DNA of 64,000 nt from Parabacteroides sp. (GCA_019417325.1 DXVO01000007.1:96469-160468), one strand, 5' to 3'. Positions 41,964 to 50,783 are shown, counted from the stretch's first letter. A program made the numbers and translations. The notes: generated from the sequence alone by a model not told the origin.

Positions 41964-44687
41964 TCAACTCTCACTTGTCTCCTGATTCTGGTATTCGCTC
42001 GGTGTCATCTTAAATTCTGCCTTAAAGCATTTAGCGAAATAAGCGGAAGAAGAGAATCCGCTCTGGTAAGCAATTTCGCTGACGGTATATTGTTTTTGTT
42101 TAAGTAAAGTTGCCGCTTTTTTCATCCGATAGTTGCGGAGAAAATCTACCGGAGAAATTCCGGTAAGTTCTTTTATCTTACGATGGAGATGTCCGCGGGA
42201 AAGTCCGAGAGTGTCGCTTAGTTTTTCAATAGTAAACTCAGGGTCGGCATACACCTCTTCTATGCGGGAGAGGAATTTACGGAGGAATAGATCGTCCATA
42301 CTTTCCACTTTCTCCGGTTGTGTCATCAAAAGATTATTATCCTGCAATTTTTTAAGCAGGTTTTCACGTAGATGTTTCTGTTCTTCCAGGATACGTATGA
42401 TGCGGATCTTTACGAAATTAACCTGAAAAGGTTTCTGTATGTAACCATTTGCGCCTCCGGATATGCCATACATGCGTTGCCGTTCATCGGAAAGGGCGGT
42501 AAGCAGAATTACAGGAATATGGCTGGTTATAAGGTTCGTCTTAATCGCTTTGCAAAGTTCGAAACCGTTCATCTCCGGCATCATCACATCTGTAAGCACT
42601 AATGAAATGGTTTCTTTTTGCAATAGGGATACTGCTTCTTTTCCATTTATGGCTGTCTGTATGGTGAAATTGGTTTTCAACTCCCGGGCGAGAAATGAAC
42701 GTACATCATCGTCGTCTTCTACAATCAGGATGGTATAGGGATACTGCTTGGCGAGTAACGTTTTCTCTTCCGTATCATCCAGATTAGCGGCATCGTAAGC
42801 CAGGTGTGAAACCGGAAATTCGGTAATATATTCACCTTTCAGTTTCGTTTTATCCCGATGAAGCTGTACGGTAAAAGTACTTCCTTTGCCTAAAATGCTT
42901 TCTACCGTGATTTTTCCACTGTGCATCCGGATGTATTCATTTGCCAGATGAAGTCCTATACCTGTTCCGGTACGGCTGTTTTCCGAATAGAAGCGGTTGA
43001 ACAGGTAAGGAATATTTTCGGGACTGATGCCAGAACCGTTGTCTTTTACACTAAGAGTCACCCATTCGTCGGAAGTAGCTAGTATGAGACTGATTTCTCC
43101 ACCTTCTACTGTAAACTTGAAGGCATTGGAAAGGAGGTTCACCAACACTTTTTCCAGCATATCCGGATCGAACCAGATGCGGCAATTCTTCGTATCGGAA
43201 GTAAAGGTATAATGGATGGAACGGACCTCCGCCATACTGTTGAAATAGGACTTGACTTCAGAAGCAAAAGTAACAATGTCCGTTTCCCGTATTTTAAGCT
43301 TTTCCTGTTTGTTTTCAACTTTACGGAAATCCAGAATCTGATTAATAACGCGTAGCAGGCGGGAGGCATTCTTATGGATCAGTTCCAAATCAGGCAGGAA
43401 AGGGGAGGCGTGCATCAGAGTCTGTAAACGTTCCAGCGGACCCAGTATCAATGTTAGCGGAGTTCGTACTTCATGGGATATGTTCGTGAAGAATTGGAGC
43501 TTGGAGGCTGTCACTTCCTCTATTTCAGCATTCAGAGCTATCAGTTTACGGCGCTGTTCCTCTTCTTTCTTATTGATAGCCCGCAGTTCCCGGTTGGTGT
43601 TCCGTATTTTGCGGTTGATAAAGAATACGTAGACAGAAAGGGATATGAACCCGATCATCAACAAGGAAATCACCCATAAAGAGTTTTGCAGGAATAGAAA
43701 ACGGTTTAGCAGGTCGTCCATACGGCTACGCTGTTTTTCGATACGTTCCTGATAGTTATTCATACGTTCGGATTGGAATAACAGGGTTTGTGCTGCTTCC
43801 TTATCGACCATGCCGCTATGCAGCGAGATAAATTTTTCCACAGGTTTCCCTTCAAGCAGTTGCATGGCAGTACGTATTACCTGGTCGCCTCCGGTCGGAT
43901 AAAGGAAAGAAACATCGATACGTCCGTCGGCAATTGCTTCCAACCCTTTCCGGGAGACGGCATCCATGCCTATAATACATAACTCTTTACCACGTATAGA
44001 ATCGGCAGATAAAAAGTGTTCCCTTGCGGCAATAGCCATCATGTCGTTATGAGCATATACTAAATCGATGGGATGGGAAAAATCTGTTCCTTTCAATTGT
44101 TTTTGTGCCGTATCATACCGCCATTCCCCGGCAATCGTAAGGAAGGTTAAATCTTCTCGGTTTTGCAGGGCATCTTTAAATCCATTATGGCGTTCCTGTG
44201 CCGGGGAAGAGCCCATGGCACCCCATATTTCGAGAATGGTGGCATTCGGTGGCAAGTGTCGGGCGGCGTATTCTCCGGCTGCAAAACCAATGTTATAGTT
44301 GTTGGCTCCAATAAAAGTCGTGTACTGGTTGGTGTTTACTTTCCGGTCGGTAATGATGGTCGGGATACCGGCGCGGTAAGCTTCTTCGGTAATATTGGAA
44401 ATAGGGGAAGATTCCAAGGGAGAGATAACAAGCACATCTACTTTCTGGTCGATAAGTTCGCGGATTTGGCGGATTTGCTCATTATTGTTACTGTTGGCAT
44501 CTTTAATAATGACATCCAGATTATCATAATTGGAGGCTTCGATGCCTACTTCGCGTATCATCTCCTGCCTCCAATCATCATCCAGCATACATTGGGATAT
44601 ACCTATCACATATTTCTTCTCTTTCCCGCCTCCGGAACATCCCAGCAGTAGAAACAGCAAAAGGAATATGGACAGTTTGTATTTCAC
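41964..44687 (-). CDS. Hybrid two-component system sensor/regulator (HTCS) with sugar-binding periplasmic domain, fructose type
   Basis: One-protein signal system of 907 aa. Order: N-terminal hydrophobic segment with a lipobox-like end (LLLGC, Cys17); a periplasmic type I sugar-binding domain at about 26-310 (YVIGISQCMLDDDWRQEM, KVDVLVISPLES, TFIGANNYNIGFAAGEY); and one membrane helix at about 335-357. The kinase core follows with the phospho-histidine in FFTNISHEVRTPLTL and NGSGISPENI plus GTGIGLHL in the ATPase. Then come a receiver domain (ILIVEDDDD, phospho-Asp in LVLTDVMMPEMNG) and a C-terminal AraC helix-turn-helix (LGLSRGHLHRKIKELTG). Architecture and neighbours match Bacteroides fructan regulators of the BT1754 type, which bind fructose. 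Translation starts at GTG, 3 bases after pyrH. Confidence 0.94.
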   Translation of the reverse strand: MKYKLSIFLLLFLLLGCSGGGKEKKYVIGISQCMLDDDWRQEMIREVGIEASNYDNLDVIIKDANSNNNEQIRQIRELIDQKVDVLVISPLESSPISNITEEAYRAGIPTIITDRKVNTNQYTTFIGANNYNIGFAAGEYAARHLPPNATILEIWGAMGSSPAQERHNGFKDALQNREDLTFLTIAGEWRYDTAQKQLKGTDFSHPIDLVYAHNDMMAIAAREHFLSADSIRGKELCIIGMDAVSRKGLEAIADGRIDVSFLYPTGGDQVIRTAMQLLEGKPVEKFISLHSGMVDKEAAQTLLFQSERMNNYQERIEKQRSRMDDLLNRFLFLQNSLWVISLLMIGFISLSVYVFFINRKIRNTNRELRAINKKEEEQRRKLIALNAEIEEVTASKLQFFTNISHEVRTPLTLILGPLERLQTLMHASPFLPDLELIHKNASRLLRVINQILDFRKVENKQEKLKIRETDIVTFASEVKSYFNSMAEVRSIHYTFTSDTKNCRIWFDPDMLEKVLVNLLSNAFKFTVEGGEISLILATSDEWVTLSVKDNGSGISPENIPYLFNRFYSENSRTGTGIGLHLANEYIRMHSGKITVESILGKGSTFTVQLHRDKTKLKGEYITEFPVSHLAYDAANLDDTEEKTLLAKQYPYTILIVEDDDDVRSFLARELKTNFTIQTAINGKEAVSLLQKETISLVLTDVMMPEMNGFELCKAIKTNLITSHIPVILLTALSDERQRMYGISGGANGYIQKPFQVNFVKIRIIRILEEQKHLRENLLKKLQDNNLLMTQPEKVESMDDLFLRKFLSRIEEVYADPEFTIEKLSDTLGLSRGHLHRKIKELTGISPVDFLRNYRMKKAATLLKQKQYTVSEIAYQSGFSSSAYFAKCFKAEFKMTPSEYQNQETSES

Positions 44688-44690
44688 ATG

Positions 44691-45401
44691 CTAATTATGA
44701 ACGTAAGTACCGATATTTTCTCCACTCATCACCTTTTTCAGGTTTCCGTTTGTATCCATATCGAATACAATAATGGGGAGATTGTTTTCTTTACACATCG
44801 TAGTTGCTGTAAGGTCCATCACCTTTAGACCTCGGGTGTAGATTTCATCGTAGGTAATATCGCTAAATTTCGTAGCTGTCGGGTCCTTTTCCGGGTCAGC
44901 CGTATAGATACCGTCTACACGGGTTCCTTTTAACATGACGTCTGCTTCAATTTCGATACCCCGTAAAGATGAGCCTGTATCTGTTGTAAAAAACGGGTTT
45001 CCTGTACCACCGGACATGATTACGACATTCCCTTGTTCAAGCAATTCAATAGCATGCCATTTATTATAAAACTCTCCGATCGGTTCCATACGAATAGCTG
45101 TCAGGACTTTTGCTTTTATTCCCTGTGCAACAAGAGCGGAGCTTAATGCCAAACTGTTGATAACCGTTGCCAGCATTCCCATCTGGTCGCCTTTTACACG
45201 GTCGAATCCTTTGGATGCACCGCTTAAACCACGGAATATATTACCGCCGCCAATCACGATACCGATTTGTACACCCATCTCGGCAATTTCCTTGATTTGT
45301 GCAGCATATTCATTCAGACGGACTTCGTCTATACCATATTGTTTACCACCCATAAGCGACTCACCGCTTAATTTCAACAGGATACGTTTGTATTGAGCCA
45401 T
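44691..45401 (-). CDS. pyrH: UMP kinase
   Basis: Cytoplasmic hexameric kinase converting UMP to UDP for pyrimidine nucleotide supply. The 236-aa bacterial amino-acid-kinase fold shows KRILLKLSGESLMGG at the start, IGIVIGGGNIFRG, GGTGNPFFTTDTGSSLRG and VDGIYTADPEKDP. It has a consensus promoter. Unusually, the next gene downstream is the HTCS sugar sensor, with only 3 bases between stop and start, rather than frr. Confidence 0.97.
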   Translation of the reverse strand: MAQYKRILLKLSGESLMGGKQYGIDEVRLNEYAAQIKEIAEMGVQIGIVIGGGNIFRGLSGASKGFDRVKGDQMGMLATVINSLALSSALVAQGIKAKVLTAIRMEPIGEFYNKWHAIELLEQGNVVIMSGGTGNPFFTTDTGSSLRGIEIEADVMLKGTRVDGIYTADPEKDPTATKFSDITYDEIYTRGLKVMDLTATTMCKENNLPIIVFDMDTNGNLKKVMSGENIGTYVHN

Positions 45402-45436
45402 ATCACCTTAATTTGTTAAATAGATTGTTGTTCACG

Positions 45437-45466
45437 CAAAAATACAGTATTTAGGTTAGTTGGCAA
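45437..45466 (-). promoter_or_regulatory. Promoter of pyrH (and probably of the HTCS gene)
   Basis: Minus-strand TTG (45464-45466), 19-base spacer, TATTTTTG (45437-45444): an exact consensus. The leader to pyrH would be about 32 nt. No promoter is visible inside the pyrH end, so the HTCS gene is likely transcribed from here. Confidence 0.7.
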
Positions 45467-45554
45467 TAGCCTCAATCAATTTAGTGGTTTAAAAATAATC
45501 GGGAGTAAACTCTAAATGTATAAGAAATGTCATACGGTTGTAATATGGAGCATC

Positions 45555-45562
45555 TATTTTTG
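45555..45562 (+). promoter_or_regulatory. -7 element of a putative small RNA
   Basis: TATTTTTG on the plus strand. A TTG at 45538-45540 is only 14 bases upstream, shorter than usual, so the promoter is tentative. Confidence 0.35.
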
Positions 45563-45566
45563 TCCG

Positions 45567-45680
45567 ACAAAAAGAATTAGTTCTGCTTATTTTGAAGGCA
45601 CGAAAGATTAACCGAGACTTTATTCCTGACTTTTGCGACAGTCCCCCTTTCAGTGGAAAGAACGGACTGTCGTATTTTTA
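45567..45680 (+). ncRNA. Putative small RNA of about 115 nt
   Basis: Plus-strand stretch between a -7-like element and a strong intrinsic terminator, in the gap between pyrH and the ABC operon, both of which read on the other strand. No frame of useful length is present. The 5' part is AT-rich and unpaired (GACAAAAAGAATTAGTTCTG) and the 3' part is the terminator hairpin: the shape of many trans-acting bacterial small RNAs. Alternatively the hairpin only ends the minus-strand ABC operon. Confidence 0.35.
45636..45672. terminator. Strong terminator hairpin between pyrH and the ABC operon
   Basis: CGACAGTCC (45636-45644) pairs perfectly with GGACTGTCG (45664-45672), with a second stem CTTTC/GAAAG inside the loop. 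The plus-strand side is followed by TATTTTTAT. On the minus strand it lies 21 bases past the ABC gene stop, with a weaker T-run. Confidence 0.6.
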
Positions 45681-45692
45681 TAAGCATGTCTC

Positions 45693-47423
45693 TTATAATT
45701 TCCATCCGGAAGTTTTTACCTGGATATCCCATAACCGGGCATATAATCCCTGATTTTTTATTAATTCGTCATGGGTTCCCTGTTCCCGGATAGAACCCTT
45801 TTCAAGGACGACAATCTTATCTGCATTACGAATCGTTTTCAGGCGATGGGCAATGACTATAACAGTACGCCCTGCTATTAATGTATTGATAGCACGCTGC
45901 ACTTCCACTTCATTCTCCGGGTCGAGAGAGGCTGTAGCTTCGTCAAGGAGTACAATTTGCGTATCTTTCAGCATGGCACGGGCTATGGATATGCGTTGTT
46001 TCTCTCCACCGGAAAGGGTACAACCGCCTTCGCCGACCATTGTGTCATATCCTTTGGGTAACCGCATAATAAAATTGTGGCATTGTGCTTTTTGGGCAGC
46101 TTGAATGATTTCCTCGTCAGTAGCATCGTTTTTACCAAACCGGATATTGTTGCGGATAGTGTCCTGGAAAAGATAAACATCCTGAAACACCATGGATATA
46201 TGTTGCATAAGGGATTCCGGTTCCACAGTCGCAATATCCGTTCCTCCCAGTGTAATCGAACCTTGAGTCGGGTCGTAAAAACGGGCGCACAACTTCATTA
46301 ATGTGCTTTTTCCACTTCCCGAAGGACCTACTAATGCGGTGAGTTCTCCTTTCCGTAAAATGAGGTTGATGCCATGCAACGCTTCTTTATCTTGGTAGGC
46401 AAAAGATACATTATGGAATTCGATATTTCCTCCGGTGGGGGCTTCCTCATTCCCTTCCATTTCCGGCTCATGCAGCAAATTCAATATCCGTCCTCCGGCA
46501 ATTGAGTAGTAACGGAATTCTGCAAAGTTAGTGAGAGTTGAGGTTAACGGGTCGAACACACGTGAGCCGACAACAAGGAATAAAACAAAGGTGCTTAATG
46601 AAAGAGCGCCCCCAATAAGCAAATAGGTACCACAAAGAATCATCAAGGTCAGTCCGCCCCGAACCAATGTAATGGATAGCAGGACGAAAGGACCCAACAA
46701 AGCCTCCTGACGGATACAGGCACGCCGTAAGTCGGCGAAAGCGTTACGTAGGCGGACGAACCGTTCACCTACAAGGTTATAGGCTTTCATTATACGGATA
46801 CCTTGGAGGTATTCTTCCAGCCGGTTACCTGCATTGATTTTAGCCTCTATCTGTCGTCCGCTGAGACTTCGTTGTACGCTGCTGCTTAGCCATAATACCA
46901 GCATGGCGAGTGGCAAGGCGATAAACATCGCAACCGACATGCGCCAGTCTATCCAAAGTAAACTAAGAAATGCGAGGACTGGCATAACAAGTGCTCCCAT
47001 TAATTGGGGTAAATGATGTGATATACCGGTCTCTGCCATTGTAAAATCAGTGATCATCATCGAAGAGAGGTCACCCGGGTCACGGCGTGACAGGAATCCC
47101 AGAGATAATTTCCGCAGGTGTTCGGCAAGTGCAATACGCCCGTCTGCACTCATGGTATAGGCTCCACGGAAATTGGCACGGTAAGATGCCCGCTCAGCAA
47201 GAATCATAACCGTCATATAGGCAATAAGTATTCCGAATATCATCCATAAGCGAGCGGTATCGAGTGGAGTGCCGCTACCGTCGAAAGCCTGGAATATGAG
47301 GTTGATGGCTTCTATGGATAGGCAGAAAGGTACGATATTTACCAGATTGGCAAGGATGGTATATCCTACAGGTTTTTTCAGCCGGTTGGTCTGGCCAATG
47401 GTAATATTTTGTATAGCATTCAT
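45693..47423 (-). CDS. ABC transporter, fused permease/ATPase (second subunit of a heterodimer)
   Basis: Half-size exporter-fold ABC protein of 576 aa. About six membrane helices cover residues 20-300. The ATPase follows with Walker A GPSGSGKSTLMKL, the signature LSGGEKQRISIARAML and Walker B IVLLDEATASLD. It is encoded 3 bp after a second ABC half-transporter, so the two almost surely form a heterodimer. The pair resembles the IrtAB/YbtPQ branch, in which exporter-fold proteins import iron-siderophore or similar metal complexes. Import, export and substrate are all undetermined here. Last gene of the unit led by the TetR regulator and methyltransferase. Confidence 0.9.
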   Translation of the reverse strand: MNAIQNITIGQTNRLKKPVGYTILANLVNIVPFCLSIEAINLIFQAFDGSGTPLDTARLWMIFGILIAYMTVMILAERASYRANFRGAYTMSADGRIALAEHLRKLSLGFLSRRDPGDLSSMMITDFTMAETGISHHLPQLMGALVMPVLAFLSLLWIDWRMSVAMFIALPLAMLVLWLSSSVQRSLSGRQIEAKINAGNRLEEYLQGIRIMKAYNLVGERFVRLRNAFADLRRACIRQEALLGPFVLLSITLVRGGLTLMILCGTYLLIGGALSLSTFVLFLVVGSRVFDPLTSTLTNFAEFRYYSIAGGRILNLLHEPEMEGNEEAPTGGNIEFHNVSFAYQDKEALHGINLILRKGELTALVGPSGSGKSTLMKLCARFYDPTQGSITLGGTDIATVEPESLMQHISMVFQDVYLFQDTIRNNIRFGKNDATDEEIIQAAQKAQCHNFIMRLPKGYDTMVGEGGCTLSGGEKQRISIARAMLKDTQIVLLDEATASLDPENEVEVQRAINTLIAGRTVIVIAHRLKTIRNADKIVVLEKGSIREQGTHDELIKNQGLYARLWDIQVKTSGWKL

Positions 47424-47426
47424 TTT

Positions 47427-49241
47427 TTATTTCTCCTTCTTTTTAGTGTTTAACTCCCAATCGAACGCATCCGTATAGGCTTTCCACATGTGTTGATAAA
47501 CGCCTGGGATGGAACTTAATTGTGCATGTGTGCCGGTTTGGACGACCTGCCCTTCTTTTAAGACCACGATTTGTTGTGCTGAAATAATGGAGGACAGGCG
47601 ATGGGCAATGATAATAACTGTTTTGTCTTTGATAAGCTGTTGCAAGGCCTGTTGCATTTTATATTCGTTTTCGGCATCGGCGAAAGCTGTCGCTTCGTCG
47701 AGGACAAGGATAGGTGCGTTTTTCAGGATGGCACGTGCAACACAAATACGTTGTGCCTCTCCTCCGGAAAGGTAGACCCCTTTGTCGCCGATGCGAGTAT
47801 TGTATTTGTCTGGCAGGCTTTCGATAAAATCATGGCATTGTGCCGCCCGGGCGGCTGCAATGACTTGTTCGTAGGTGGCATTGGGGCAACCGACTGCTAT
47901 GTTTTCATATAAAGTGTCATAGAAAAGGAATGTATCCTGAAAAACGAAAGAAACAAGGTTCATCAGTGTTTCGGTCGGAATCGTTCTTATATCGACTCCT
48001 CCGATACAGATACTTCCTTTATCCACATCCCAGAAACGGGGGATAAGGCTGACTGCTGTACTTTTTCCCGAACCGGAAGGACCGACTAAAGCCGTGATTC
48101 TTCCTTGTGGGGCTTTAAATGTGATATTATGCAATGCCTCTGTCCGTGTAGCCTGCTCTTTATTTTCGTAAGAGAAACTTACATGGTGGAATTCGATGTC
48201 GTAAGATTCAGGTATTTGAGGGGAAGTCGTTTCGGGTACAGGCTGTTCGTTGAGAATTTTATCTAACCGTTTTACCCCTTCATCTATTTCACGGGTACCT
48301 CCTCCCAAAAACATCAATTTGTAAACCGGAGAGGTAACTCCGGGGCCCATAATAATAAAGAACAGCCAAACGGCAGCAAGAGCGATATTGTGGGGTTGGT
48401 AACTGATAAGCAGCAATCCGACAGGGATAATGAATGTTACGATAGAATTTAACAGTACGGTAAATGCCACCATCCCTGTTTCATAGGTATCGCAACATTT
48501 AAGCGCCCATTTTTTATAATCCTGTATTTCGTTGTGGAAATGCCGGAAAGAACGAACACTTTGTCCAAATATCTTTACAACAGGCATGCCGCGTATGTAT
48601 TGGACTGCCGAAGCACTCATCTGTTCCTGGGTATCGAAATAGGTCGCTGTAAATTCCCGTGCAGTTTTCCCCATAAAGTTGGTATATTGCAGGACGATGC
48701 TTACCGCGATACAGAACAAACACACTGTAGCGAGCCACCCGTTGAGCGAGAAAAAGATAATAAACATAAAGACGACCGTTGCGATTACATTTACCATATC
48801 CGGGATAGTGTGGGCAATAAAGGTTTCTACCTTTTCAATGTTTTGTTCCATGGTTTTCTTAATGGCCCCGGTTGAGGTACTGCTTAAAAATCCCAATGGG
48901 AGACGTCCGATATGCTCGGACAGATGAACTCTCAACCCGTAAAGAATACGGAATGCTGCAACATGTGATGACATCAGGGCGCAATATAATAGAATTAATC
49001 CGGCAACAAGTCCTCCGAAAGCTATCCAGCCGTACCGGATGAGTGAATCTCCATCCACATTCGCAGGATTGCCAGCTTTTGCCAGCAGTTCGTTCAATAC
49101 TTTGTACACAGACCAGTAAGGTACGAGCATGCAGAGGGCACTGGCTGCCGATAATATGCCTGCCAGCACCAACAATCCTTTTCGCTGACCGGCTATTTGG
49201 AAAAGGCGGGCCAGCCCTTCTTTCTTTTTTGTTGTATCCAT
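47427..49241 (-). CDS. ABC transporter, fused permease/ATPase (first subunit of a heterodimer)
   Basis: 604-aa partner of the downstream ABC protein. Six helices lie within about residues 15-310 (GLLVLAGILSAASALCMLVP is the first). The ATPase has GPSGSGKSTAVSL, the signature LSGGEAQRICVARAIL and Walker B ILVLDEATAFADAENE. The DEATAFAD variant of the usual DEATASLD is seen in the YbtP/IrtA-like subgroup, which supports the metal-chelate-uptake relationship. It starts 6 bp after the methyltransferase stop. Confidence 0.9.
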   Translation of the reverse strand: MDTTKKKEGLARLFQIAGQRKGLLVLAGILSAASALCMLVPYWSVYKVLNELLAKAGNPANVDGDSLIRYGWIAFGGLVAGLILLYCALMSSHVAAFRILYGLRVHLSEHIGRLPLGFLSSTSTGAIKKTMEQNIEKVETFIAHTIPDMVNVIATVVFMFIIFFSLNGWLATVCLFCIAVSIVLQYTNFMGKTAREFTATYFDTQEQMSASAVQYIRGMPVVKIFGQSVRSFRHFHNEIQDYKKWALKCCDTYETGMVAFTVLLNSIVTFIIPVGLLLISYQPHNIALAAVWLFFIIMGPGVTSPVYKLMFLGGGTREIDEGVKRLDKILNEQPVPETTSPQIPESYDIEFHHVSFSYENKEQATRTEALHNITFKAPQGRITALVGPSGSGKSTAVSLIPRFWDVDKGSICIGGVDIRTIPTETLMNLVSFVFQDTFLFYDTLYENIAVGCPNATYEQVIAAARAAQCHDFIESLPDKYNTRIGDKGVYLSGGEAQRICVARAILKNAPILVLDEATAFADAENEYKMQQALQQLIKDKTVIIIAHRLSSIISAQQIVVLKEGQVVQTGTHAQLSSIPGVYQHMWKAYTDAFDWELNTKKKEK

Positions 49242-49247
49242 GAGTTG

Positions 49248-50078
49248 TTATTTTGCAGAATTAAGTATATGGTATCCTAACAAGGAGCTGAACTTACAAC
49301 TGAAACGGGGGAATAGTCCCAGCAATCTGCCTCCCAATCCCCATCTTTTGGGGAAGTATCTTTGATAAATGCCCTGTTTAATAAGTTGCAACCGGGGTTC
49401 CCAACGTTCCACTTCATGCCCGTCGCTGATTCCGGAACGGATTTGTGCTTTGTGGTCTCGTAGAGAATCCGGTTTGAGACCATGTCTGGACATGATTGTA
49501 CCGCATGCGTCGAACCATAACTCACCACCAGCAAAACGGTCTGCCAGATGGCGGAGTACTTGCCGTACCTGTTTCTCGTAGAAATACATGAATACTCCTT
49601 CTACAACAAAAATGAAATCACTGTCCGGATGTTTGCTGCGCAGTTCATCCATCCATTCTGTTTCAAGTAATGATGCCGGGATATATTTATCTCTTTTGGG
49701 CTCAGGTATAAGTTTGTTACGCAGTTCGATGACTTCCGGTAAGTCCAGTTCATAAAACATCGCCTTGTTATGTGCTTCGATACGTTGGTAGCGAGTATCC
49801 AGCCCGCATCCCACATTTACAACTACCGGATGTTTATGGGATGCAATAAAGCGGCGAATGGCATCGTCGAAATACCATCCACGTACCACACATCCTATGG
49901 CACTCAATTTTGCTCCGTCAAATTTTGAATAGTCGTACTCGATATTGTCCACCAATTGTTCCGCCAGCTGGTCGTGCAGGATAGCGTCGTTTCGGCGACG
50001 GCTTTCTTTTGCTCTCATGTAGAGCGGTATCAGTAGTGTTTCCGCTACTATACTTTTAAATTCAAACTTCTGTTTCAT
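49248..50078 (-). CDS. Class I SAM-dependent methyltransferase, leucine carboxyl / Tcmp-type family
   Basis: 276-aa methyltransferase of the PF04072-like group (leucine carboxyl methyltransferase and polyketide O-methyltransferase relatives). SAM-binding motif I reads VVVNVGCGLDTRYQRI (about residues 84-99), YELDLPEVIELR forms motif II, and FIFVVEGVFMYF is the characteristic later strand. There is no signal or membrane segment. It is cotranscribed with two ABC half-transporters under a TetR regulator, so it may modify the transported small molecule, or a precursor of it. The substrate cannot be inferred from sequence. Confidence 0.88.
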   Translation of the reverse strand: MKQKFEFKSIVAETLLIPLYMRAKESRRRNDAILHDQLAEQLVDNIEYDYSKFDGAKLSAIGCVVRGWYFDDAIRRFIASHKHPVVVNVGCGLDTRYQRIEAHNKAMFYELDLPEVIELRNKLIPEPKRDKYIPASLLETEWMDELRSKHPDSDFIFVVEGVFMYFYEKQVRQVLRHLADRFAGGELWFDACGTIMSRHGLKPDSLRDHKAQIRSGISDGHEVERWEPRLQLIKQGIYQRYFPKRWGLGGRLLGLFPRFSCKFSSLLGYHILNSAK

Positions 50079-50106
50079 TATTTTATATTTATTAAATGGT
50101 TCAGTC

Positions 50107-50145
50107 CTCTCAAAAAAGAACGATATTCAAAATCGTTCAAAAAAA
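50107..50145 (-). promoter_or_regulatory. 21-bp palindrome between tetR and the methyltransferase-ABC genes (operator or terminator)
   Basis: GAACGAT (50118-50124) and ATCGTTC (50132-50138) are exact inverted repeats around ATTCAAA, inside a wider CTCTC...GAGAG pairing. On the minus strand the hairpin is followed by TTTTTTGAG, so it could end the tetR transcript. Its size and symmetry are also those of a TetR-family operator. A TTTG about 20 bases upstream of a TTTTTTG suggests that a weak promoter may overlap it. The two readings are not exclusive. Confidence 0.5.
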
Positions 50146-50153
50146 GAGAGAGC

Positions 50154-50765
50154 TTATATTTTCATAAGCTCTCTCCATCCGGTAACCTCGAAAGTGAGGT
50201 ACTCTTTTATGATTTGTTCTATCCTATCCGGCTTTATCCGATGCATAATCAACTCTTCGAAAAGAGTGAACATCCATACTGTGTGTAGATGAATAAAGAA
50301 GTCGGACACATTGATGTTCAAATCGGGATGTATTTGTTTCATATGATTGAAATACTCTTTGACTAATGCGGTAGAACGTTCGGTAAAATCTTCTTTGAAG
50401 TTTTCAAGCGAACTGCCTTGTGCATGGAAGAAGAGTAATTTTAACCGTGTACGGTGTTTTTGAATGATAGTAATATACTCGTCTATAACTTCCCTCAAAT
50501 AGGATTCGGACTGCATTAGCATGATATCTTTCCCACAATGCCCATGATGTTTATGGAGCATTTGCTCAAATTCGTTTATTACCGGTTTGACCGCTTCCAG
50601 GAAAAGTTCATTTTTTCCGTGATAATAATTATAGATATTGCTCAGACTTACCTCTGCCTTGGTTGCAATCTGGCGCATTGATACCTTCATATATCCTTTG
50701 GTAAGAAACAATTTTGTCGCTTCTTTCAGAATACGGGCTTTAATGTAGTCTTTTGAGGTTTGCAT
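50154..50765 (-). CDS. TetR/AcrR family transcriptional regulator
   Basis: 203-aa one-component repressor. The N-terminal helix-turn-helix reads ILKEATKLFLTKGYMKVSM and RQIATKAEVSLSNIYNYYHG (about residues 12-50), then a helical ligand-binding domain. The start MQTSKDYIK is chosen because a longer frame beginning at 50786 would lie inside the promoter. The gene precedes the methyltransferase-ABC-ABC genes in the same direction, and the palindrome between them is the natural site for its action. The inducer is unknown, possibly the transported compound. Confidence 0.93.
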   Translation of the reverse strand: MQTSKDYIKARILKEATKLFLTKGYMKVSMRQIATKAEVSLSNIYNYYHGKNELFLEAVKPVINEFEQMLHKHHGHCGKDIMLMQSESYLREVIDEYITIIQKHRTRLKLLFFHAQGSSLENFKEDFTERSTALVKEYFNHMKQIHPDLNINVSDFFIHLHTVWMFTLFEELIMHRIKPDRIEQIIKEYLTFEVTGWRELMKI

Positions 50766-50783
50766 GAGCTTTATTCTTTCGGA

